Part shown: in pieces, positions 26,238 to 36,906 of the stretch | Layout: each line of letters begins with the position of its first letter | How positions within the stretch are numbered: the stretch's first letter is position 1 | Origin: Gammaproteobacteria bacterium | GTDB lineage: Bacteria > Pseudomonadota > Gammaproteobacteria > Pseudomonadales > Azotimanducaceae | Direction: 5' to 3' | Length of the DNA stretch: 43,888 nucleotides | Assembly: GCA_030123805.1 (NCBI GenBank) | Contig: JASJXV010000011.1 | Span: 1 to 43,888 of the forward strand | The notes under the pieces: generated by a model | The model's database searches: none | What the model saw: the letters and a program-made list of their open reading frames with translations, nothing else | What the model was told of the DNA's origin: nothing | Program-made: the position numbers and the translations under genes

Positions 26238-28208
26238 ATGAACATCCGGTCACTAAAATTTATCCTGCTGATCGTCTGTTACACGATCAGCGGTCCAGGA
26301 TATGCTACGACACCAATGCCCGTAGAAACCCTGGCATCCTTACCGAGTCTAAGCCAACCCAGGTTATCCCCGGACGGATCGCAGATGGTCGCTTTAAAAC
26401 CGATCAATGGCAGCTTTCATGTCGTGTTGCTTGATCTCAAGAGCAAAAAATTCCGTTTGCTGATGGCTCCAGATCCGGAAAGGTTTCTATTCAACTGGTG
26501 CAACTGGGCGAACCTCGAGCGTATCGTTTGTTCCATCAGGTCGGCAACCAGCATGCCGCGTGTTGACCAGAAAATCATTATTACCAATCTGGTTGCAGTG
26601 AATACGGACGGCTCCAACATGATGCAACTGGTGCCAAAACGTAAAAGAAATAAGTCTGACAGTGCCGGTAATTCGGTGATTGGTATGCCTGAAAATGTGA
26701 TGGCGCAGTTCAATGATCGCATCATCAGTTACCTGCACGAGGATGATCAGCACGTACTGATATCACTGGCTCAGAAGAAATGGGCAAGACCCACTGTCTA
26801 CAAGCTGAATATTTACAACAACAAGATGAAGCGAGTGCAGAAGTACCAGGACAGCATAACCCACTGGTTTGCTGATCAACAGGGAAGAGTAAGAATCGGT
26901 TTCGGGCTAAGCAACAACAAGCCGGTGATCAGACTCCGCAATCGCAACGACAAGAAATTTCACAACCTCGATCTGACCCGCTTTGATGCTGATGATTTGC
27001 CTGTTTTCCATGGATTTTCGAGAGATGGACGATACATCTATGTTGCAACCTACAATGGGCAAGACCGCCTTGGACTCTATGCTTTTGATACAGAAACAGA
27101 AACTCTGGGTGATCCGCTGGCATCCGATGAAACCTACGATCTCGCTGGGCCACTGCTTATGACACGACAGGATGGCCTGGTTGCTGCCACATTTACCAGC
27201 CACCATACCGACTATAAATGGTTCAACAATAAATGGGAAGAAAATTACCGGCGCATCACAGGCGCGCTCCCGGGGCAGCATATTACCATCATGAGTACGG
27301 ATGAATCCGGAGATATACTGGTATTTTCGGCTTTTGGCGAAGGTCACAGTCCAGCCTTCTACCTCTATGATGCCAGGGCTCGATCAATAGTAAATTTTGG
27401 CCGCATGTACAGACAACTGGATGACTCCCAGGTGCTGGCCAAACGACCGGTTTCCTACAAGAGCCGGGACGGATTGGATGTGCCCGCCTACCTGACACTG
27501 CCTCCGGGGTCCAATAGACGCTGGCCAACGGTAATCCTGCCCCATGGTGGGCCGATTGCGCGTGAATCGGCGGATTTTGACTACTGGTCACAATTCCTGG
27601 CAAATCGAGGTTATGCCGTTCTGCAGCCCAATTTCAGGGGTTCATCGGGTTTTGGTCGCGCATTCATGGAAGCCGGATATCAGCAGTGGGGACAGCAAAT
27701 GCAGGATGACATTATAGACGGTCTGCAGTGGATGATTGCTGAGGGCATAACAGATCCGGAAAAAGTGTGTATCGTGGGTGGTAGTTACGGTGGTTATGCC
27801 GCGCTGGTGGCGGCTTACCAGACCCCGGAACTATTTAAATGTGCGGTCAGTTTTGCCGGGGTTTCTGACTTGCGAAAACTACTCATAAATATGCGTAATT
27901 TTGCTGGTGCCGGGCGTACGACCAACAAGATCGTTGGCAAACTGAGGGGCTGGTCAGCCGTTAAGAATATCTCACCCATTGCCAATGTTGACAAAATTGC
28001 CATCCCCCTGCTGCTGGTACACGGGGATGAAGATGATCGTGTGGCGGTGAAGCAGAGTCGCGATCTGGTGGCAAAACTTGCTTCCACCCGGGTGCACTAT
28101 GAATACGTTGAGCAGGAGGGTGGCGATCATCACCTCAGTCTTGAATCTCATCGGCTCGAGTTCTTTACACTCATGCAGGCATTCCTGAGCAAATACCTCG
28201 ATGACTAA
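26238..28208 (+). CDS. exported S9-family (prolyl-oligopeptidase-like) peptidase
   Basis: The 656-residue protein has an N-terminal hydrophobic signal (ILLIVCYTISGPGYA), a beta-propeller region with WD-like strands (LASLPSLSQPRLSPDGSQMVAL at its start), and a C-terminal alpha/beta-hydrolase domain. The nucleophile Ser516 is in GGSYGGYAA, the acid in HGDEDDRV, and the catalytic His in GGDHHLS, which replaces the more usual GEGHG. It likely degrades short peptides in the periplasm. GGGAG lies 6-7 nt before the ATG. It is monocistronic as far as can be seen. Confidence 0.92.
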   Translation: MNIRSLKFILLIVCYTISGPGYATTPMPVETLASLPSLSQPRLSPDGSQMVALKPINGSFHVVLLDLKSKKFRLLMAPDPERFLFNWCNWANLERIVCSIRSATSMPRVDQKIIITNLVAVNTDGSNMMQLVPKRKRNKSDSAGNSVIGMPENVMAQFNDRIISYLHEDDQHVLISLAQKKWARPTVYKLNIYNNKMKRVQKYQDSITHWFADQQGRVRIGFGLSNNKPVIRLRNRNDKKFHNLDLTRFDADDLPVFHGFSRDGRYIYVATYNGQDRLGLYAFDTETETLGDPLASDETYDLAGPLLMTRQDGLVAATFTSHHTDYKWFNNKWEENYRRITGALPGQHITIMSTDESGDILVFSAFGEGHSPAFYLYDARARSIVNFGRMYRQLDDSQVLAKRPVSYKSRDGLDVPAYLTLPPGSNRRWPTVILPHGGPIARESADFDYWSQFLANRGYAVLQPNFRGSSGFGRAFMEAGYQQWGQQMQDDIIDGLQWMIAEGITDPEKVCIVGGSYGGYAALVAAYQTPELFKCAVSFAGVSDLRKLLINMRNFAGAGRTTNKIVGKLRGWSAVKNISPIANVDKIAIPLLLVHGDEDDRVAVKQSRDLVAKLASTRVHYEYVEQEGGDHHLSLESHRLEFFTLMQAFLSKYLDD

Positions 28209-28439
28209 AGATTGTAAGAGGGAACTGTGGTGGAGCAATATACTAACCTTGTTTTTCTGAACTCGGCCAGTGTATTCATTGCGCAGGACACTATACTCGC
28301 TGCCCTGCCGCCATTGTTGACAGTGTCTTTATCGCCTTCACCAGGAATCTCCAATGTCCGATCCCGCTCCTGCAGTCGCCAGCTTTCGTGATCTGAATCT
28401 GCCCACATGGTTGAAGAGTACTTTCCGGACAAGAACTTA

Positions 28440-28673
28440 TTAGTTGATGTTGTCAAGAGCCTTCTTTTTTTTCTCGGCATCTTCATCCAGGATACCTTGA
28501 ATACTCTTCGCGTCCCTGATTAGCTGCTGCTCCATCGCGAATGGCTTGTTAGCTGACTTCGGTTTTTCTGTCGCGGGTTGCGCCTCAAGCGCACTGTCTT
28601 CTTCCTGGCTATTGCAGCCAAAGAGCAATACGCAACAAGCCACCACTGCAATACCTCTTAATATTCGATTCAT
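28440..28673 (-). CDS. small lipoprotein
   Basis: The 77-residue product is set to start at ATG 28673 (MNRILRG), since GAGG lies just upstream and this gives a perfect lipoprotein signal: positively charged start, hydrophobic core VVACCVLL, lipobox LFGC. The mature part is short, charged and helical (FAMEQQLIRDAKSIQGILDEDAEKKKKALDNIN-type, shown here in part) and looks like a small coiled coil. No family is recognised. It is divergent from the DUF2058 gene. The gap 28209-28439 on its 3' side contains only short frames without recognisable similarity. Confidence 0.75.
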   Translation of the reverse strand: MNRILRGIAVVACCVLLFGCNSQEEDSALEAQPATEKPKSANKPFAMEQQLIRDAKSIQGILDEDAEKKKKALDNIN

Positions 28674-28720
28674 AAGCACCTCGATTCTAATGTGTCTGGC
28701 ATTCAGCATAACTGAATGAT

Positions 28721-29329
28721 ATGCATTGTCGCCCTGGCATATCCAGAATGCAAATAGGTGGGTATGATAAGCAGGTGACCAGGAAACAGAAAAAAGGTGG
28801 CTCATCATTACAGGACCAGCTCCGCAAAGTGGGACTGGTCAGTGAGAAACAGTTGCGTCGGGCTCAGAAAGGCAAGCATAAGAAGGATATGCAGCTCAAA
28901 CATGGCCAAGTAGTTGACGAAGATAAAATAGCCGCGCAGAGGACCAGGGCGGAAAAAGTGGCAAGTGATCTACAGCAGAACCAGGAACGAGATCAGCAGG
29001 CCCGGATTCGATCAGTGATGGCGCAAGTCAGACAGTTGATTGAACTAAACAGTAAACTGGAAGCCGGGGACCTACCCTATAATTTTATCGAGCAAAAAAA
29101 AGTAAAGAAGATATATGTTTCCAGAGCCAACCAGATTCAGCTCAACAAGGGATGCCTGGCGATTGTTAAAACCTCCGACAGCTACGATCTTGTGCCGGAA
29201 AAAGTGGCTCGCAAGATCATGGCGAGAAGAGATGATGTGGTTCTTTATCTCTATAATCCAGATCAGGATCTGGTGGATGAGGATGATCCTTACAAGGATT
29301 TCAAAATTCCGGATGACCTGGAGTGGTAA
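28721..29329 (+). CDS. DUF2058 family protein
   Basis: The 202-residue, very hydrophilic, lysine-rich protein matches DUF2058 (E. coli YaiL-like). A conserved SLQDQLRKVGLVSEKQLRRAQKGK start is followed by a helical linker and a small C-terminal domain (YNFIEQKKVKKIYV, LNKGCLAIVK, YDLVPEKVARKI). The family is nucleoid- or ribosome-associated by annotation only; its function is unknown. The start is uncertain: ATG 28721, ATG 28748 and GTG 28775 are all in frame without a clear ribosome site, and family alignment favours a start close to residue 19 (GTG 28775). Confidence 0.85.
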   Translation: MHCRPGISRMQIGGYDKQVTRKQKKGGSSLQDQLRKVGLVSEKQLRRAQKGKHKKDMQLKHGQVVDEDKIAAQRTRAEKVASDLQQNQERDQQARIRSVMAQVRQLIELNSKLEAGDLPYNFIEQKKVKKIYVSRANQIQLNKGCLAIVKTSDSYDLVPEKVARKIMARRDDVVLYLYNPDQDLVDEDDPYKDFKIPDDLEW

Positions 29330-29530
29330 AACCGGCCGTGCTAAGACCCGCTAGCGATGGCAACCCTGGCGAGCCAGGAATAAGGAAGAAGAGACCTTCT
29401 CAACCTCGATGTATCACCCGAAGTAAAGAGGCCTAACGAACTAATCGGCAGCATGGACCCTGAACATTCAATCCAAAAAAATAACATCGTCGTTCATGTC
29501 TCGGCGGTCTAAGGTGAAGCCTCGTTAGAT

Positions 29531-29944
29531 ATGTTATGGGTTAAGGTTTTTCACATCATGATGGTAATTGCCTGGTTAGCAGGCATCTTCTATCTTCCCA
29601 GGATATTTGTTCACTATGCAGAAGGACTAAAGTTGGGAGAAGACGTTCACCGTCTTGGTATCATGGCGACCAAACTGTTTAGATTCATGACTGTCGTGGC
29701 TGTGCAGGCGTTAGTCGCGGGATTATGGTTATGGCTTGGCTACGGTGTAACGGGTGAATGGATTTATGCCAAGATGCTATTCGTTTTGGCTCTGATTGCC
29801 TATCAGATCGTCTGCTGGTTCTATCTGCAAAAGTTATTGAAAGGTGATCTGCAAGAGAGTTCACTCTATCTTCGATACTTAAATGAACTGCCACTCCTGC
29901 TGGTGATTCCCATATTGATACTCGTCGTGGTTAAACCAATTTGA
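29531..29944 (+). CDS. hemJ: HemJ/CopD-family membrane protein (probable protoporphyrinogen oxidase)
   Basis: The 137-residue protein has four membrane helices. His8 in VKVFHIMMVIAW and the FYLPRIFVHY motif with His28 are the conserved HemJ residues; HemJ oxidises protoporphyrinogen IX to protoporphyrin IX in bacteria lacking HemG or HemY. CopD-like annotation is an alternative name for the same small family. The neighbouring operon needs much heme, so a heme-biosynthesis role would fit the context, although the gene faces the other way. No clear ribosome site is seen before the ATG. The 200 bases upstream hold nothing recognisable. Confidence 0.82.
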   Translation: MLWVKVFHIMMVIAWLAGIFYLPRIFVHYAEGLKLGEDVHRLGIMATKLFRFMTVVAVQALVAGLWLWLGYGVTGEWIYAKMLFVLALIAYQIVCWFYLQKLLKGDLQESSLYLRYLNELPLLLVIPILILVVVKPI

Positions 29945-29986
29945 TCGCTGCAGCATAAAAAATAAACCCCCCGCAGTATCGGAAGC

Positions 29987-31504
<1,518 letters not shown>

Positions 31505-31506
31505 GG

Positions 31507-32247
31507 TCACTCCCATGTCCTCGGCGTTGATCCGGAAGCATCGTAAATATAAAGTACTACCTGCCAGATCTCTTTCTCGGAAAGGAAATCCTGCCAGACC
31601 GGCATGGATGAATTCCAGGGTGTGGCGCCCATGGGTAAGCCGGGTCCCCCGGTGGCCGTTCGCCAAAAGACATAGGTCTCTTCCAGTTGAGAGATAGTAC
31701 CGATGTCGCGGAAATTGGCTGGCAAGGGATTGAAAGCTGCAGAAAAGTGGCCATTGCCATCGAGCAGGTCACCGTGACAAAAAGCGCAATTCAGGAAGTA
31801 AATGCTTTTTCCTTCGCGTAGATTGTCTTTGAAGTTCGTTAGTTCTGCAGGATCCCGCAACGGATTCGTGGTGTTGAGAACGTCGAAGCTCTTTCCCTGA
31901 AACCTGAAAGTGCTTGGCGCTTCGGGGTGAATTGTTCGTCCCTCGTATGGTGGATCGAACCTTGGGCGAATGCGCTCATAGGTTACCCATCCCATAAACA
32001 ATGGAAAAAGAGTGAGCAAAAACACTCGTGGTACGAACAACTGGTCTTCAGTCAAAAGCTTCAGGATGGGAGCCAGAAAGGAATTGTATCGATTCTCGTC
32101 AGCCATGATGAACACCAAAATGGACACGGTGGCGATTGACATAAACAGGGTCATGACCGAACCCGGAATGGGGGGATTAACCCATTTCAGGGCACCCCAA
32201 ATGCAAAACCAAACGAGAATGGCGAGCAATAAACTGTATTTGTGCAT
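31507..32247 (-). CDS. membrane monoheme cytochrome c, module A
   Basis: The 246-residue protein is started at ATG 32247, where GGAGG lies 6 nt upstream; an upstream extension of the frame is ignored. Three membrane helices (about 5-22, 30-48, 72-90) precede an exported cytochrome c domain with CAFCH at 154-158, DGNG and a candidate axial Met in the PVWQ/SMP loop. It is the same length as the module B homologue at 38308-39048, with the heme motif at identical residue numbers. It lies between the diheme cytochrome and the EB_dh fusion and probably links the exported hemes to the membrane subunit. Confidence 0.88.
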   Translation of the reverse strand: MHKYSLLLAILVWFCIWGALKWVNPPIPGSVMTLFMSIATVSILVFIMADENRYNSFLAPILKLLTEDQLFVPRVFLLTLFPLFMGWVTYERIRPRFDPPYEGRTIHPEAPSTFRFQGKSFDVLNTTNPLRDPAELTNFKDNLREGKSIYFLNCAFCHGDLLDGNGHFSAAFNPLPANFRDIGTISQLEETYVFWRTATGGPGLPMGATPWNSSMPVWQDFLSEKEIWQVVLYIYDASGSTPRTWE

Positions 32248-32276
32248 GCATGCCTCCAGGTTCAGAAAATGGCGGA

Positions 32277-33149
32277 TCAAACCTTTGCGGTCCACCGCAT
32301 GGCCAGCAACATCCCGGCATTGAACAAAAGGATGAGAAAGAAGAGCTGAGCTGCCGGATGATCCCAAAGTTCTTTAATCCATCCCACCTTCTCAGGTCCT
32401 GCCAGGAAATCGACCATAAGCTTCACCTGCGCCGGCGTGAGTTCCGTGGCATAGGTTTTTGGCATAAGATTTGAAACAAACCCTTCCGCTACAATGGCGT
32501 CGGGATCGACAATCGCCTGCAGAATCTGCTCGCGCGACATCCGCTCCTGGATGCCTGTCAAGGGTGGTCCAATTAATCTATTATCACCTTCGAAGTCATG
32601 GCACGCAGTACAGGCTTTTTGAGTCATCAAAGTCAGGCCGGGGCTTATATCTTCTTGTTCGGTGGTCTTTGCGGCGGCCGATTCGTCTTCGGGGGTTACC
32701 TTGACAGTTACTTCGCCACCGAGGGATTGGAGATATGCGGCGACGGCTTTTAACTCGGTAGCACTGAGGTCCACCGGTGGCTTGTTCGCAGGTGGCATGA
32801 TGTTGGAGTAGCCCTCAACCATGAAGGCAGCCGGTTGGCTAAGGGCTTGCATCAGGTAAGTCTCGGCATCGACGCCCGGCTGCCTGGAACCGGCTTGACC
32901 GCCGATACCGCGCAAGTCAGGGCCACGTTCATTTCCCGTTTCGGCAATCTTGTGGCAGATCAGGCAACTACCTTTGTTTTTCACCAGCGATTCACCCATG
33001 ACAACCAATGTATCGACATCCGTGTCGACGGTAATTGCCAACCTTGCGGGAGGATGTTGTTCCGCCTGGGTCAACGTCTGGCCGACGTAAAAGAAAAACA
33101 GATCGATGAGAACTACAAAGGCCAGGATTCTTGCAAACGTCCTCTTCAT
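32277..33149 (-). CDS. diheme cytochrome c with two membrane anchors, module A
   Basis: The 290-residue protein starts at ATG 33149, which overlaps the CydA-like stop by four bases (ATGA); longer upstream frame ignored. An N-terminal helix (8-24) anchors two exported heme c domains, CLICH 62-66 and CTACH 180-184, joined by an acidic linker (about 150-170). A second membrane helix (about 262-285) ends the protein. Each heme domain has the NIMPP or LMPK axial-Met loop. It is homologous to 39048-40232 but lacks the roughly 100-residue C-terminal extension of that protein. Confidence 0.88.
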   Translation of the reverse strand: MKRTFARILAFVVLIDLFFFYVGQTLTQAEQHPPARLAITVDTDVDTLVVMGESLVKNKGSCLICHKIAETGNERGPDLRGIGGQAGSRQPGVDAETYLMQALSQPAAFMVEGYSNIMPPANKPPVDLSATELKAVAAYLQSLGGEVTVKVTPEDESAAAKTTEQEDISPGLTLMTQKACTACHDFEGDNRLIGPPLTGIQERMSREQILQAIVDPDAIVAEGFVSNLMPKTYATELTPAQVKLMVDFLAGPEKVGWIKELWDHPAAQLFFLILLFNAGMLLAMRWTAKV

Positions 33150-34906
33150 GACGCCCTCTGTTCCTTCCGTTCCGAACGCATCGCCAGGGCAAACACCATC
33201 GCAATCAAGAGGAAAAACACGAACACGATGACCGAAACGACCCCGGTGGCGAAGCCATGAGTAGGCGTGAAAGCCCCGGTGCTGGTGTCTTGCATCACCC
33301 CGTATACATGCCAGTACTGGCGGATCCCCGAACGAATGTAGCCCATCAATCCCATCAGCCAGGTGAAGGAAACAGCAAGGAAGAAAAGAACGTATTGGGA
33401 TCGTTCCGGCATTTTCCCCCACTGGATTTCACCCAGGGAGCGGGCTCCTTTGTACATGGGAAACTCGATGAGCAGGAATAAAAAGATACACCCCAGGACG
33501 GCGAGAACCATGTAGACGGAAAAACCGACACTGACACCGATGGGCACGAAATACCCGTAGATGCCGTAGCCGACGACGATGCCGACGGTGGCCAAAATCC
33601 CCACCAATTGAGCGGTTTTACCCGCCATCGACCAGCGGGTGGTTGCGACCATGTTACCGCGCCGGTAAAGCATGAAGTTCAGGAACGTTGCGAGGATCAT
33701 CATGTTAACGGCGGTGTTCTTGGCGGACATAAGCCCCAACACGCCAAGCTTAGGGTGGTGCGTTCCACCCATGGCGCGCATTTCTGCTACGGTTGCACTG
33801 ATGCTGTGAGGAGTGGCCCAGACTGCGAAGCCGGTTGCAATCACGACCAGGATGGCGATCTGGAATTTGCGGTAGCGTTCTCCGCCGGGGATCCGGTTCA
33901 TGCCGAGCCAGAGGTAGAGATTGATGCCAAGAAAGAGAGCGCCGATGAGTATGGCCTGCAGGTACCATAACTGGGCAAATGAACCACCCATCATGGACAC
34001 GCCCATCTGCTGACTGTAGTGATAGATCTCCATCCCAAAATAGTAGCCGGCAAAGGGAAGCGGGATGAAGGCGGACACCGCAATAAAGCTGCCGACATAG
34101 CCCATCCAGTCGAACCGGGCACGTTCTTCGTCGCTTTCAGCGCATAGAAAGCGGAAGGCAGCATAGGCGCCGACAATGGCGCCGCCGAAACAGACGTTGG
34201 CTATGAAGCGGTGGATGTTCAATGGGATCCAGGTGTAATTGGTAAATGCCTGCAAACGATCGGTGACAGTGATGGCGATATCCCTCCCCTCCACACCTTC
34301 GGGCGTCATCATGTAACCCGTCCAGGCATTGGTCATCAGCAGGATTGCAAGACCGAAAAGATTGACCATCACCCCGATGAAGATATGCAGACCCTTGCGA
34401 TTCTTCAGCAGATCCCAGCTGTACCAGTAGAGGTAGGCAAAGAAAACCTCCATAAAAATAATCGCCAGGTACCAAAACCATGTGGGTTCGAAAACTGTCC
34501 GCATATGGATCACAAACCGCGGATACAGCAGCATGAGGCCAATCAGGAGCAGCCCGCCCAAAAAGGCGGTAAGCGTGTAACTCATGGCCAGCAGCCGCGT
34601 AAACTCCTTCGCCATCCGGTCGTACTGCTCGGACTTGCTTGCGACGCCGATGATTTCCGCGATCAGGACAAAAATAGGGACGCCCAGGACAAAAGCGCCG
34701 AACATCAAGTGACCCTGGGCAATACACCAGATGATCACGCGGCTTTCAATTAACGGAAATTGCCGGTAGTCCGCCGGTTCAAGGAACAATCCGACCAGGC
34801 TGATGACGGCATAGACCACGACAAGGAGGATTGAAATCTTGACAATGCCGTTGCGGACACCAGCGAGAGCCGCTGCCCAGGAGAAATCGTTGCTGGGGTT
34901 AGCCAT
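33146..34906 (-). CDS. cytochrome bd-like oxidase subunit I homologue, module A
   Basis: The 586-residue protein has about 14 membrane helices. It aligns by eye with E. coli CydA in its first half: His66 in GHLMFGAFVLG matches heme b595 ligand His19, Glu153 matches Glu107, and His232 in NIHRFIANV matches heme b558 ligand His186. NAWTGYMMTPEG matches NGWMQNP. Glu99 and the Q-loop with GRQPW are not found, and extra helices are added at the C-terminus. Such longer CydA-like proteins are known from nitrite-oxidising Nitrospira as bd-like oxidases. No CydB gene is near. Whether it reduces oxygen, oxidises quinol or only conducts electrons is open. Confidence 0.85.
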   Translation of the reverse strand: MANPSNDFSWAAALAGVRNGIVKISILLVVVYAVISLVGLFLEPADYRQFPLIESRVIIWCIAQGHLMFGAFVLGVPIFVLIAEIIGVASKSEQYDRMAKEFTRLLAMSYTLTAFLGGLLLIGLMLLYPRFVIHMRTVFEPTWFWYLAIIFMEVFFAYLYWYSWDLLKNRKGLHIFIGVMVNLFGLAILLMTNAWTGYMMTPEGVEGRDIAITVTDRLQAFTNYTWIPLNIHRFIANVCFGGAIVGAYAAFRFLCAESDEERARFDWMGYVGSFIAVSAFIPLPFAGYYFGMEIYHYSQQMGVSMMGGSFAQLWYLQAILIGALFLGINLYLWLGMNRIPGGERYRKFQIAILVVIATGFAVWATPHSISATVAEMRAMGGTHHPKLGVLGLMSAKNTAVNMMILATFLNFMLYRRGNMVATTRWSMAGKTAQLVGILATVGIVVGYGIYGYFVPIGVSVGFSVYMVLAVLGCIFLFLLIEFPMYKGARSLGEIQWGKMPERSQYVLFFLAVSFTWLMGLMGYIRSGIRQYWHVYGVMQDTSTGAFTPTHGFATGVVSVIVFVFFLLIAMVFALAMRSERKEQRAS

Positions 34907-34945
34907 CGTTGGAAGCTCCGTTACCCACGATGTCTTTATTCTTCT

Positions 34946-35491
34946 TCACAATTTACCCTCCGGTTGTGTCGCCCGGATTTGCCACCGGCGAATTATCACG
35001 GCGATAACCGCAAATTCGGCGAGTATCAGCGCAAACATGCGCCAGGGGAATAGGGCGCCGATCTCTCCAGGGGCGCGTTCCGCAGGCTTAGCAACGACCG
35101 GGGCGGGTGTGCGGAGCGAAACAAGGTGGCGCGCAAGGCGTTCAAGGTTGGCAGGAGAGATCGTCAGTCCCCAGGGTGGGCACAGGGCTGATCTTCCGTA
35201 GCGAGCCGATCCGCCGTCGATGAATCGCAGCAGTTCGGACTCATCGAGGCGACTTGCAGTGAGGTCGGACGCCCCGGGCGATAGCTCAAAACTCCACAGC
35301 CTACCCGCTCCCAACCCGTCATCACCATGGCAGTGAGCACAGTAGTGGTCATAGATACCTTCGGGCGTAGCAAGAAAGGCTTGCCGGGCCTGGTCACGAC
35401 GATTGACAAATGCTGCTGTCTCCGCCGCTGCCGAAGCGGTTGTGACAAGGGCTAAACCCATGACGCAAGCAAATTTGGCTAGCATGTTCAT
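34946..35491 (-). CDS. monoheme cytochrome c with C-terminal anchor
   Basis: The 181-residue product starts at ATG 35491, overlapping the tetraheme stop (ATGA), with GGAGG upstream. It has a signal peptide (1-23, ending ASAAAE), one heme c site CAHCH (51-55) followed by GDDGLGAGR, and a C-terminal membrane helix (151-167) with a positive cytoplasmic tail. The TISPANLERL segment may supply a distant ligand; no clear MP loop is seen, so the sixth heme ligand is uncertain. It lies between the tetraheme protein and CydA-like A, and has no counterpart at the matching place in module B. Confidence 0.85.
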   Translation of the reverse strand: MNMLAKFACVMGLALVTTASAAAETAAFVNRRDQARQAFLATPEGIYDHYCAHCHGDDGLGAGRLWSFELSPGASDLTASRLDESELLRFIDGGSARYGRSALCPPWGLTISPANLERLARHLVSLRTPAPVVAKPAERAPGEIGALFPWRMFALILAEFAVIAVIIRRWQIRATQPEGKL

Positions 35492-36906
35492 TCTTTCCTC
35501 CGCGACAGGAACGCCGCGAGCAGCCGTGCTTCGTCGTCCGACAAACCGTAGTCCGGTTCGGCTGAATAGGCGTTTACCCCTTGAGGATTCTTTAAGTGGT
35601 ACCAGATATACCCGGATTTGAGCCGGTCGCCGACGGCATCGAGGCTGGGCCCGACGAGTCCGCCGGATCCTTCGCCGGTTGTATGGCACGCGACACAGCC
35701 GCGTTCACTGAACATCTCGGCGCCTTTCTGAATGTCCTCTGGAGCAACGGTTGCCCCGGGTATGTCCCCACCGATAAGCTTGTCGCGAAGGCTCCTGCTC
35801 ACCTCCGAAGCGATGATTTCGGCTTCCTGCTTGGTCAGGTTGAACTTGGGCATTTGCTGCGAGAGCGGGCGCAGCATGTCCGGCGTGGCAACAAACTGGT
35901 TAATCCAGTCTGCGTGAAGCCGACTGCCGACGGTAGTCAGATTTGGCGCGTAGGTCCCCCCGCGTCCAGCAACGGTATGACAGCTGAGACAGCGTATCTC
36001 GTAGACCAGGAACTCGAAGTTTTCTCCTCGTGGCGGCAACTCACGTTCGGGCTTGGCAATCACTTCCGCAATGCCCTTGATGTCGTGGCAAACCACACAA
36101 CGCCCGATTTCGACAAGTTTTTCGCCGCGCTCCGCACGCACCGGATCGTCAAGCAGGTGCCACTGGGGAGGAGGACTCGCCGTGCTTTCTTCTTGCTCCT
36201 CGTCTTCCTCATCCTCATCCGGGAGAAAGATTTCGTCGCGCAGAATAAATTCAGTGAGCGACTTTATCTCTTCATGCGTAAAGCGATAGCGCGGCATGAG
36301 CGTATCGGGAAAGTAACTCATGGGTTCCTTGATCCACTGATAGACCCAGTCGCGTTTCAGCTTACTAGCCGCATTCTCGAGATTGATCCCCCCGACACGC
36401 AGGTCCACGAACCCACCAATGGAACTATCTGCCGGACCTTCAACCGTGTGGCAGATGGTGCAGCGGGCTTTGCGCCATAGAACATCGCCCTTGTCCACAA
36501 GCGCCGACATGGCATCCCACTCGTCGTCTGACATATCGTCCTCGTCCTTGGAAGCCCAGGCCGACCACTGGACCGAGGGAAAAGAGCTGTCCGCAACAGC
36601 CTTCAAAAAGGACATGATGTCGAGCACCTCGTCATCTGCCAGCTTGAAATCGGGCATGCGCGCTGCGGATTGATGTTTCGGGTCGTGCAACTTTGTCCAG
36701 AGCCAGGCGGGCTTGGCCTTGTGCCAAACGTTGGTAAGCGGGGGACCGTTTTTCGGGCGTTCATACGCATTGTAGAGGTCTGGTGTTGCCGCGAGAGCCA
36801 GGGCGGCGAGTATCACACCCGGCAACATGCCAATCAGCTGCAACCATGACTTTGTTACTCTACCGTAGCGACTGGGCCGAGTTTCTCTCAGAAGTGTCCT
36901 ATTCAT
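35488..36906 (-). CDS. tetraheme cytochrome c with acidic loop
   Basis: The 472-residue protein has an N-terminal anchor or signal (about 21-40) and four CXXCH sites: CTICH 149-153, CVVCH 270-274, CLSCH 306-310 and CVACH 404-408. The domains look like a string of class I cytochrome c units, with axial-Met candidates in RMPDF, LMPRY and QMPKF. A strongly acidic stretch (about 229-240, mostly Asp and Glu) lies between the first and second heme and could be a docking site for a basic partner. The ATG overlaps the stop of the EB_dh fusion gene by 8 bases. It is unique in the cluster and could be shared by both modules as an electron wire. Confidence 0.88.
   Translation of the reverse strand: MNRTLLRETRPSRYGRVTKSWLQLIGMLPGVILAALALAATPDLYNAYERPKNGPPLTNVWHKAKPAWLWTKLHDPKHQSAARMPDFKLADDEVLDIMSFLKAVADSSFPSVQWSAWASKDEDDMSDDEWDAMSALVDKGDVLWRKARCTICHTVEGPADSSIGGFVDLRVGGINLENAASKLKRDWVYQWIKEPMSYFPDTLMPRYRFTHEEIKSLTEFILRDEIFLPDEDEEDEEQEESTASPPPQWHLLDDPVRAERGEKLVEIGRCVVCHDIKGIAEVIAKPERELPPRGENFEFLVYEIRCLSCHTVAGRGGTYAPNLTTVGSRLHADWINQFVATPDMLRPLSQQMPKFNLTKQEAEIIASEVSRSLRDKLIGGDIPGATVAPEDIQKGAEMFSERGCVACHTTGEGSGGLVGPSLDAVGDRLKSGYIWYHLKNPQGVNAYSAEPDYGLSDDEARLLAAFLSRRKE

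Noticed and set aside
28209-28439. Short frames (about 54 and 29 codons) between the S9 peptidase and the lipoprotein gene
   Set aside because: No recognisable family and no good start signals; a vague likeness of one to a helicase N-terminus was too weak to report.
29945-29986. Possible terminator of the cytochrome operon (minus strand, G-run then T-rich)
   Set aside because: Only a 3-bp stem can be formed before the T-rich stretch, so it is not a convincing intrinsic terminator.
32248-32367. Upstream extension of the module A monoheme cytochrome (40 extra residues)
   Set aside because: It overlaps the diheme gene, lacks a signal or membrane segment, and the ATG at 32247 has GGAGG directly before it.
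34137-34727. Minus-strand open frame of 196 codons inside the CydA-like A gene, in another frame
   Set aside because: Cys/Arg-rich translation with no membrane helices; a frame-shifted shadow of the bd-like gene.
35596-36480. Plus-strand open frame of 294 codons opposite the tetraheme cytochrome gene
   Set aside because: Shadow frame produced by G+C-rich codons; the minus-strand gene has four CXXCH motifs.
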